7,609 bases of DNA from an uncultured beta proteobacterium (GTDB lineage: Bacteria > Pseudomonadota > Gammaproteobacteria > Burkholderiales > Burkholderiaceae_B): NCBI GenBank assembly GCA_903924715.1, contig CAIYCP010000067.1:1-7609 (forward strand), written 5' to 3'. Numbering within the stretch: position 1 is the stretch's first letter; the number at the start of each line of letters is the position of its first letter. This document shows, piece after piece, positions 1-5,194 of this stretch. A model generated the notes under the pieces. It saw only the letters and a list, made by a program, of their open reading frames with translations, did no database searches and was not told where the DNA came from. The position numbers and the translations under genes are program-made.

Positions 1-570
1 GAAGCGGTTTTAACTTTGCTGGCGTTTTTACCGATTCTTTGGGTGATTTCAAAGAGCATTCAGCACATTCCATTTTTTGGTCAGGTGGATCATGCGTTGG
101 TGTATGCCGCGATCGCGTACGCCTTGGCAGGCACTGTGATCTTGGCCTTAGTCGGAATTAAATTGCCCGGCCTCGAGTTCGACAATCAAAAAGCTGAAGC
201 GGCCTATCGCAAAGAGTTGGTGTATGCAGAAGACGACACTCAGCGCGCATCGCCCCCTGTGGTAACTCAGTTGTTCGGCGCGCTAAAAAAAAGCTACCAC
301 CGTTTATTTTTTCACTATTTGTACTTTGATGCTGGTAAGTTAACGTATTTGCAGTATGGGATTGTGGTGCCTTTTTTGGTGTTGGGCCCAACGGTGATTG
401 CCGGCACGCTAACCTTGGGAATGTTTGCGCAGACAATACGTTCGTTTGAGCGTATTCAAACGTCTTTTCAGGTTTTAGTACGCAACTGGGCCTCAATGGT
501 CGAGTTAATGTCTGTGTTTAAACGCTTGCGCGCCTTTGAGGCAAATATTAAAGGCTTAGTCCAACGCTAA
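1..570 (+). CDS. sbmA: SbmA/BacA-family peptide antibiotic transporter, C-terminal part (5' end outside window)
   Basis: The frame is open from base 1 to a TAA stop and gives 189 residues, about the last half of a family that is near 400 residues long. SbmA/BacA proteins are inner-membrane importers that use the proton gradient to take up peptides such as microcins and proline-rich antimicrobial peptides. They resemble ABC transporter membrane domains but lack an ATPase. The recognisable signature is the stretch GIKLPGLEF (fragment residues 52-60) followed by EAAYRKELVYAEDD (66-79), which I know almost verbatim from E. coli SbmA. The ending FERIQTSFQVLVRNW...VELMSVFKRLRAFE also matches. Hydrophobic segments lie at about residues 4-20, 32-55 and 115-140. 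An in-frame TTG at base 16 is internal, since the homology runs through it. The next gene starts 42 bases downstream on the same strand. The base composition looks more AT-rich than the mnmC gene later in the window. Confidence 0.93.
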   Translation, partial: EAVLTLLAFLPILWVISKSIQHIPFFGQVDHALVYAAIAYALAGTVILALVGIKLPGLEFDNQKAEAAYRKELVYAEDDTQRASPPVVTQLFGALKKSYHRLFFHYLYFDAGKLTYLQYGIVVPFLVLGPTVIAGTLTLGMFAQTIRSFERIQTSFQVLVRNWASMVELMSVFKRLRAFEANIKGLVQR

Positions 571-600
571 GGTATCGTTGAGCCCGTCGTTCAAGCCCCT

Positions 601-606
601 GGAGAG
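601..606 (+). promoter_or_regulatory. Ribosome binding site of the ydiK-like gene
   Basis: GGAGAG lies 6 bases before the ATG at 613. It is the clearest Shine-Dalgarno sequence in the window and fixes the start of the AI-2E-family gene. Most other starts here have only weak purine tracts or none. Confidence 0.75.
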
Positions 607-612
607 AGATCT

Positions 613-1671
613 ATGCATCATGATTTAACCCGCAATACCCTCGCCGTGTTTTGCATCGTCGGGTTGATCGCTTTATCCCTTTGGGTACTTCGGCCCTTTT
701 TGGCCGCCACAGTGTGGGCGACTATGCTGGTGGTGGCAACGTGGCCGTGGTTGATCTCTTTGCAAAAGACCTTTGGCGGGCGACGCTTACCCGCCGTCAT
801 AACCATGACTGTGGGGATGCTGTTGCTTTTGGTCGCGCCACTTTGGTGGGCGATCAGCACGATTACTCAAAAGTCAGATCAGTTTATGGTGTTAGGCAAA
901 AGCCTGGCGACCAATGGGTTGCCCGCGTTACCTGAATGGGTTGAGCATATTCCGTTCGTTGGTGAAAAAATCGCAAATTCTTGGACGGATCTTATCGCCG
1001 GTGGTGCGACGGGGTTCATGGATCATGTTGCACCCTATGCGGCCTCAACTGGCAAGTGGGTGCTGTCACAGTTTGGCGGCTTGGGTGGCATGTTGATTCA
1101 ATTCTTATTGGTGGTGACGATTTCTGCCATTCTGTATTCGGCTGGCGAAGAGGGCGCTAAATTAATCCGAAGCTTTGGTCGTCGTTTAGCGGGTGAGCGC
1201 GGTGAAGGTGCGATGATTCTTGCAGGCCAAGCAATCCGTGCCGTTGCACTTGGGGTTGGTGTGACAGCAGTCGTGCAGACGGTGCTCGGTGGCGTCGGCC
1301 TGGTTGTCGCGGGCGTACCTTTTGCGGCGATCTTGTCGGCTGTGATGCTGATGCTTTGTATTGCACAGGTTGGTCCGAGTCTTGTGCTGTTTCCGGCGGT
1401 TGGATGGATGTTTTGGCAGGGCGATACGACTTGGGCGGTGCTCTTATTGATCTGGAGTTTGTTTGTGGCCAGTATCGATAACTTTTTGCGCCCCATCTTG
1501 ATCAAGCGTGGTGCCGATTTACCCTTGCTGCTGATTTTTGCAGGGGTGATTGGTGGTTTGTTGAGTTTTGGCTTGATTGGTATTTTTGTCGGGCCCGTTG
1601 CGCTTGCGGTGACCTACACCTTGGTGCAGTCATGGATTGCTGAGACCACAGCAAAAGATTCAGGCAGCTGA
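613..1671 (+). CDS. ydiK: AI-2E family transporter, YdiK-type permease
   Basis: A complete 352-residue integral membrane protein of the AI-2E/PerM family (PF01594), closest in memory to E. coli YdiK. The family includes the putative autoinducer-2 exporter TqsA and some Na+/H+ antiporters; the YdiK substrate is unknown, so no transport specificity should be read from the name. Seen in the sequence: paired hydrophobic segments at residues 8-45 and 58-82, a soluble loop at about 85-150, a segment near 155-175, then RLAGERGEGAMILAGQAIRAVALGV (191-215), strongly YdiK-like. The C-terminal helices contain the family block DNFLRPILIKRGADLPLLLI (289-308), then GVIGGLLSFGLIGIFVGP. The length is close to that of YdiK. 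The start is supported by the GGAGAG site 6 bases upstream. It lies 42 bases after the sbmA-like gene and 37 bases before the cysteine dioxygenase gene, so one transcript is plausible. No frameshift or missing block is visible. Confidence 0.92.
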   Translation: MHHDLTRNTLAVFCIVGLIALSLWVLRPFLAATVWATMLVVATWPWLISLQKTFGGRRLPAVITMTVGMLLLLVAPLWWAISTITQKSDQFMVLGKSLATNGLPALPEWVEHIPFVGEKIANSWTDLIAGGATGFMDHVAPYAASTGKWVLSQFGGLGGMLIQFLLVVTISAILYSAGEEGAKLIRSFGRRLAGERGEGAMILAGQAIRAVALGVGVTAVVQTVLGGVGLVVAGVPFAAILSAVMLMLCIAQVGPSLVLFPAVGWMFWQGDTTWAVLLLIWSLFVASIDNFLRPILIKRGADLPLLLIFAGVIGGLLSFGLIGIFVGPVALAVTYTLVQSWIAETTAKDSGS

Positions 1672-1708
1672 GTCGCATCGAGCGCAAGCGTTTTTAAGAA
1701 TTGTTAGC

Positions 1709-2329
1709 ATGATCCATTCTCGATCCGCGATGTCTTCCGTTTTACACGCCCAGGCGCCTGGCACTGTTCCTCCCACGCAGTCCAGACTTGATCAACTGCT
1801 TCCTGGGTGCAGCGAACTGCTGTCGCAAGCTTGTCGTGAGGTTGCCGACTTAGTGCCTTATCGCGTTCGACAAGCCTTAAATCACGCATTGACTCCGGTG
1901 CTCACACCGAACATGGTCGCAAGTTTATTAAATTTACCTCGAGCCGAGCACAGCTATACGCGCCATGTCTTGCACGCGGACCTTAAAGGCCGTTATACCG
2001 TCGTGGCATTGATTTGGGAGGCGGGACACTTTAGTCCTGTTCATGCGCATTTCACTTGGTGCGCGTATCGCGTTTTAAGCGGGGCATTGCGCGAAACCCA
2101 TTACGCCTGGGATCAAGCGGCCGGGCACGCGTACCCCTTGAGTCATATTGAGCGCATAGCAGGCCATAGCGCCTGCAGTCACGCTGGCTTAGACTTCATT
2201 CACCGGTTGGGCCATGCTGGGCAAGAGGGTGCTCAGACGGCGGTATCGCTTCATGTTTACGGGATTGATTCTGAACGCATTGGTACGCATGTGAATCGTG
2301 CGTTGGCGTCGATTCGACGGCTAGACTGA
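1709..2329 (+). CDS. Cysteine dioxygenase type I (cupin, Arg-type)
   Basis: A 206-residue cytoplasmic non-haem iron enzyme of the cysteine dioxygenase family (PF05995). It adds O2 to the cysteine thiol to give cysteine sulfinic acid, the first step of oxidative cysteine breakdown. Visible active-site residues are His112 and His114 in PVHAHFTWC, a third metal His at about 165 (FIHRLG), and the Ser180-His182-Tyr184 triad in SLHVYG. Tyr83-x-Arg85 (YTRHVL) matches the carboxylate-binding Arg of mammalian cysteine dioxygenase, which favours cysteine over 3-mercaptopropionate, where Gln is usual. Cys118 falls about where the mammalian Cys of the Cys-Tyr crosslink sits. ATG 1709 was chosen because AAGAA lies 8 bases upstream. 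The frame stays open further upstream to a TTG at 1637 inside ydiK, and ATG 1730 has no ribosome site. The gene ends 44 bases from the stop of the converging mgtE gene. A mercaptopropionate or other thiol dioxygenase remains possible. Confidence 0.85.
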   Translation: MIHSRSAMSSVLHAQAPGTVPPTQSRLDQLLPGCSELLSQACREVADLVPYRVRQALNHALTPVLTPNMVASLLNLPRAEHSYTRHVLHADLKGRYTVVALIWEAGHFSPVHAHFTWCAYRVLSGALRETHYAWDQAAGHAYPLSHIERIAGHSACSHAGLDFIHRLGHAGQEGAQTAVSLHVYGIDSERIGTHVNRALASIRRLD

Positions 2330-2373
2330 GCGTAACTTGACTGAATTAAAACGCTTCAATGCTGCGAGAAAAT

Positions 2374-3840
2374 TCAAAGTAAAAATATTGTTGCCAGACC
2401 TAAAAAGATAAAAAACCCAAGTGAATCGGTTGCAAACGTCAGCAATACCGAAGAGCCCATCGCAGGGTCTTTGCCAAAGCGGGTGCGCACAACGGGCACA
2501 AGCACGCCGATTGTGGCGCCGATCAGCATGTTGCAGATCATCGCAGCCATCATCACCAGCGCGATGGGAATCGAGTTTGAAATAGCCCAGGCAAACACGG
2601 CTGCCACTGCGCTGCCCACCAGGCCCACTAAAAACGTGACCAGCATCTCACGCTTCACTAATTGCCACACGTTTTTATCGGTGATTCGACCTACTGCCAA
2701 CGCACGAATAATCAGCGTCATCGTTTGATTGCCCGAATTGCCGCCAATGCCCGCAACGATCGACATTAAAAAAGCGAGCATCACGATCGTACTGACGGTA
2801 TCTTCAAAGCGAGAGGCGACAAACGACGCAATGGCGGCGGTGCAAAGATTGAGTAACAACCAAGGGGCGCGGTTACGCAAGGCCATCGTGACGGGCGCGA
2901 AGATATCCTCTTCTTGCATACCCGCACGGGACAAGGCTTGTTCGTCAGAGTCTTCGCGGATCACGTCCACCACCTCGGCGATTGTCACACGCCCGACTAA
3001 GCGGCCCAGGTCATCAACGACTGGGGCAGACACCAGATCGTAGCGTTCGAACGCACCGGCTGCTTCAGAGTCTGAGTCGAGTGGGCTCAATGACAGGTAG
3101 TCGGGGCTCATCACCGAGGACACGTCCACTTCTGGTTCATTAACCAGCAGGGCAGACAAGGTGAGCGTACCAAGGAGCTTGTCTTGTCGGTCAACTACAA
3201 AAATTTGATCGGTATGATCGGGAAGTTCTGGTAAGCGTCTGAGGTAGCGCAGCACGACCTCAAGCGAAACATCTTCGCGGACACGGACCATCTCAAAATC
3301 CATGATGCTACCGACGCTGTCATCTGGATAACCCATGGCTTCGATCAGACGGGCGCGCTCTTCGACCGTGAGACCTTTCTGAACTTCGGCTACGACATCA
3401 GGGGGTAGATCGGGCGCCAGGTCTGCCAGTTCGTCGGCATCCATGTTGCCTGTTGCGGCGACTAGATCTTTGCGATCCATCGCCTCAATCAGGGATTCGC
3501 GTACCCAATCGGCGACCTCAAGCAGCACGTCAGCATCGTGTTCTGAGCCAACTAAGCGCCAGATCAACAGACGGTCATTGTTGGGTAATGACTCGAGAAT
3601 AAACGCAATATCAGCCGGATGCAGACTGTTGACTAAAGCAGTCAGTTCGGCTTCGTGTTGTCGGTGTAGCAAGCCCTCAACGAGGTCTGCCCGCGCGTCA
3701 TTTTGCTCTTGGCGATGGGCGAGGTTTTCGACTAACTCGTGCCGATGTAAGACCTCTTGCACGGTCGCCAACGCAAGCTGCGCGTCTTCAGGATCGAGGC
3801 GACCAACGGGGGTTGTTACATCGGGAGCTGTTTGGGTCAT
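2374..3840 (-). CDS. mgtE: Magnesium transporter MgtE
   Basis: A 488-residue Mg2+ channel/transporter of the inner membrane with the standard MgtE order. The N-terminal helical domain spans about residues 50-170, followed by two CBS domains (about 175-235 and 240-300, including SSVMSPDYLSLSP and SAPVVDDLGRLVGRVT). A connecting helix then leads into five membrane helices (about 325-488). Family signatures are GIGGNSGNQTM (364-374) and TFATDSLGFF (468-477), whose Asp corresponds to the pore Mg2+-binding Asp of MgtE. In the family, Mg2+ bound to the N and CBS domains closes the pore when cell Mg2+ is high. The ATG at 3840 starts MTQTAPDV; the frame also extends to a TTG at 3882 (502 residues). 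Neither start has a convincing ribosome site, so the start is uncertain. The upstream same-strand yeiH-like gene ends 63 bases away, so they may be cotranscribed. I recognise no M-box-like leader, though I cannot fold the RNA. Confidence 0.93.
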   Translation of the reverse strand: MTQTAPDVTTPVGRLDPEDAQLALATVQEVLHRHELVENLAHRQEQNDARADLVEGLLHRQHEAELTALVNSLHPADIAFILESLPNNDRLLIWRLVGSEHDADVLLEVADWVRESLIEAMDRKDLVAATGNMDADELADLAPDLPPDVVAEVQKGLTVEERARLIEAMGYPDDSVGSIMDFEMVRVREDVSLEVVLRYLRRLPELPDHTDQIFVVDRQDKLLGTLTLSALLVNEPEVDVSSVMSPDYLSLSPLDSDSEAAGAFERYDLVSAPVVDDLGRLVGRVTIAEVVDVIREDSDEQALSRAGMQEEDIFAPVTMALRNRAPWLLLNLCTAAIASFVASRFEDTVSTIVMLAFLMSIVAGIGGNSGNQTMTLIIRALAVGRITDKNVWQLVKREMLVTFLVGLVGSAVAAVFAWAISNSIPIALVMMAAMICNMLIGATIGVLVPVVRTRFGKDPAMGSSVLLTFATDSLGFFIFLGLATIFLL

Positions 3841-3903
3841 GAGTAGTGGCCGGGCAAACGTACTGTTCAAACTAACGTGCAAGGCGAGGGCTACTGAAGG
3901 GTA

Positions 3904-4947
3904 TCAAGCAACAAACTTGACGAGTGCATATCCTCCCAACCCCAACAGTATAAACAAGATCACACCCAAGACCATGACGCGAGGGCCCGCCTGACGCATT
4001 TGCGCAAAGCGGGTCTCAATGCCCAGGGCGGTCATCGCCATGGTCAGTACAAAAATATCAAGGGTGCGCAAGGCCTGCAGCACGGGGGCGGGGATGATCT
4101 GGGCCGAGTTGATCAAAGCCAATACTAAAAAGCCGATTGCAAACCAGGGGATTGGTAGTTTGGCTTTTGCACCGGTCGTGGCGGAAGAGCTTTGCGCTGA
4201 GCGTTGCAGCCAAAGGCCCAGAACGATCAAGACAGGAACCAGTAAGGCCACGCGGGTCATTTTGACGATCGTGGCAACTTCGGTTGTGGCTGCGTCAATG
4301 TTGCTGGCCGCCCCAACGACTTGAGCCACCTCATGTACGACCCCGCCTAAAAAGATGCCAAAGGCACGGGTGTCAAACTGGATCCAACCCGTCTGGTAAA
4401 GGAGCGGGTATAAAAACATCGAGATGGTGCCAAATAGTACGACCGTAGCGACTGCCACTGCACTTTTGTGAGGCGCCGCTTTGAGAGTGGATTCGAAGGC
4501 GAGGACGGCGGCAGCACCACAAATGGCACTGCCCGCAGCGGTCAGCATCGCGGTATCGCGATCAAGCTTGAGTAAACGCGTACCGATTAAGGTGCCAAGG
4601 ATCAAGATGCTCAGCACGATTCCGACTGAAACGAGAATGCCAGGCAAGCCGACCTCAAGAATTTGCTGCACGCTGATGTTGAGTCCGTAAAACGCGACTG
4701 CGACTCGCAGCATCCGGCGCGCCGTGAAATGTACCCCGACGCCCCATTCTGCGGGCATGGTGCCTCGCAAGAAGTTGCCATAAAGCATGCCACAGACGAT
4801 GCCAATTACCAAAGGACTAAAGCCCAGTGCTTTGATCGAGGGGACTGCGGCTAACTGCACGACGGCTGCCGCCAATAAACCGACAAACAGCACGCCATTT
4901 ATTTTGTCGCGCCAGGGCGAGGCACTTGCGAGATTAGGCTGAGACAT
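3904..4947 (-). CDS. yeiH: YeiH-family putative sulfate/sulfite exporter
   Basis: A 347-residue integral membrane protein of the YeiH/UPF0324 family (PF03601), close to the 349 residues of E. coli YeiH. The family is usually labelled putative sulfate exporter; its substrate is poorly proven. About ten hydrophobic stretches are visible, beginning near residues 18-38 and 43-60. Family motifs are GSAICGAAAV (139-148), VAVATVVLFGT (164-174), FLYPLLY (178-184), HEVAQVVGA (205-213) and the C-terminal AMTALGIET (304-312). A polar linker at about 248-262 (QRSAQSSSATTGAKAK) separates the two halves. The start is the ATG at 4947 (MSQPNLASAS), with no clear Shine-Dalgarno sequence ahead of it. The gene diverges from mnmC across a 222-base region and is followed 63 bases later by mgtE on the same strand. 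In E. coli a LysR regulator (YeiE) sits beside yeiH; none is present in this window. Confidence 0.9.
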   Translation of the reverse strand: MSQPNLASASPWRDKINGVLFVGLLAAAVVQLAAVPSIKALGFSPLVIGIVCGMLYGNFLRGTMPAEWGVGVHFTARRMLRVAVAFYGLNISVQQILEVGLPGILVSVGIVLSILILGTLIGTRLLKLDRDTAMLTAAGSAICGAAAVLAFESTLKAAPHKSAVAVATVVLFGTISMFLYPLLYQTGWIQFDTRAFGIFLGGVVHEVAQVVGAASNIDAATTEVATIVKMTRVALLVPVLIVLGLWLQRSAQSSSATTGAKAKLPIPWFAIGFLVLALINSAQIIPAPVLQALRTLDIFVLTMAMTALGIETRFAQMRQAGPRVMVLGVILFILLGLGGYALVKFVA

Positions 4948-5020
4948 ACCGTGAGTATTGTGGCGTTTAAGGGGCGACCAAAGGCACTGACCGAGATACT
5001 ACCTCGAATCCCCGATCGAT

Positions 5021-5043
5021 GAGGCGTATTTGAGGCTATTTGA
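5021..5043. repeat. Short tandem repeat, GAGGC(G)TATTT twice
   Basis: GAGGCGTATTT (5021-5031) is followed directly by GAGGCTATTTGA (5032-5043). The two TATTTGA cores begin 10 bases apart, which is one helical turn. Such spacing suits a protein bound on one face of DNA, but this could be chance in so short a stretch. Confidence 0.45.
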
Positions 5044-5045
5044 TC

Positions 5046-5065
5046 GACTTGCGTGCAGGCAAGTC
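5046..5065. repeat. Perfect 7-bp inverted repeat with 6-base spacer (possible operator)
   Basis: GACTTGC (5046-5052) and its exact reverse complement GCAAGTC (5059-5065) flank GTGCAG. The dyad sits 98 bases upstream of the yeiH-like start and about 105 bases upstream of the mnmC-like start. No T-run follows on either strand, so it is not an intrinsic terminator. A dimeric regulator site is the likelier role, but the sequence does not match an operator that I recognise. Confidence 0.5.
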
Positions 5066-5125
5066 CACAAATGGTGTTAGCGGCTTGTCTCAACGGGTAA
5101 CATCAAACAAAACACATCACCCATT

Positions 5126-5194
5126 ATGAATACGCAAACCGCATCAATATTTTACGGGGTCAGTCTTCTGTGCTGGCTTGCGAGTCGAATGTGA
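5126..5194 (+). other. 22-codon upstream ORF overlapping the mnmC-like start
   Basis: ATG at 5126 opens a 22-residue frame (MNTQTASIFYGVSLLCWLASRM) ending in TGA at 5192-5194. It is in a different frame from mnmC and overlaps its GTG start (5170) by 25 bases. Its stop overlaps a second in-frame mnmC GTG at 5191 (ATGTGA arrangement), which would allow reinitiation. No Shine-Dalgarno sequence precedes the ATG and the peptide shows no family I know. It is a candidate leader ORF only, and may be chance. Confidence 0.2.

Larger units (their letters stand above)
4948..5169. promoter_or_regulatory. Divergent intergenic region between yeiH-like and mnmC-like genes
   Basis: These 222 bases must hold the promoters for both diverging genes. 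I see no pair of hexamers close enough to sigma-70 consensus to call a promoter on either strand. Visible structure is concentrated at 5021-5065: a short tandem repeat followed by a perfect inverted repeat, both listed separately. From about 5091 to 5150 the sequence turns A-rich (CATCAAACAAAACACATCAC) and may contain the mnmC promoter. A 22-codon ORF begins at 5126. Confidence 0.5.

Noticed and set aside
16..570. TTG at base 16 as the true start of the first gene
   Set aside because: The reading frame and the SbmA similarity continue upstream to base 1, so the gene is cut by the window edge.
1098..1505. Minus-strand ORF of 135 codons opposite ydiK
   Set aside because: It is a shadow of the conserved YdiK frame, with low-complexity Thr/Pro/Ala composition and no homology I recognise.
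2327..2358. Possible hairpin between the converging stops of the cysteine dioxygenase and mgtE genes (AGCGT 2329-2333, ACGCT 2351-2355)
   Set aside because: Only five perfect pairs around a 17-base loop and no T-run on either strand; too weak to call a bidirectional terminator.
3443..3994. Plus-strand ORF of 183 codons antisense to mgtE
   Set aside because: The Ser/Arg/Thr-rich translation has no family resemblance, while the minus strand encodes clear MgtE domains over the same bases.
5085..5130. Sigma-70 promoter for mnmC using TTGTCT (5085-5090) or TATGAA (5125-5130)
   Set aside because: No partner hexamer of reasonable quality lies at 16-18 bases from either one.
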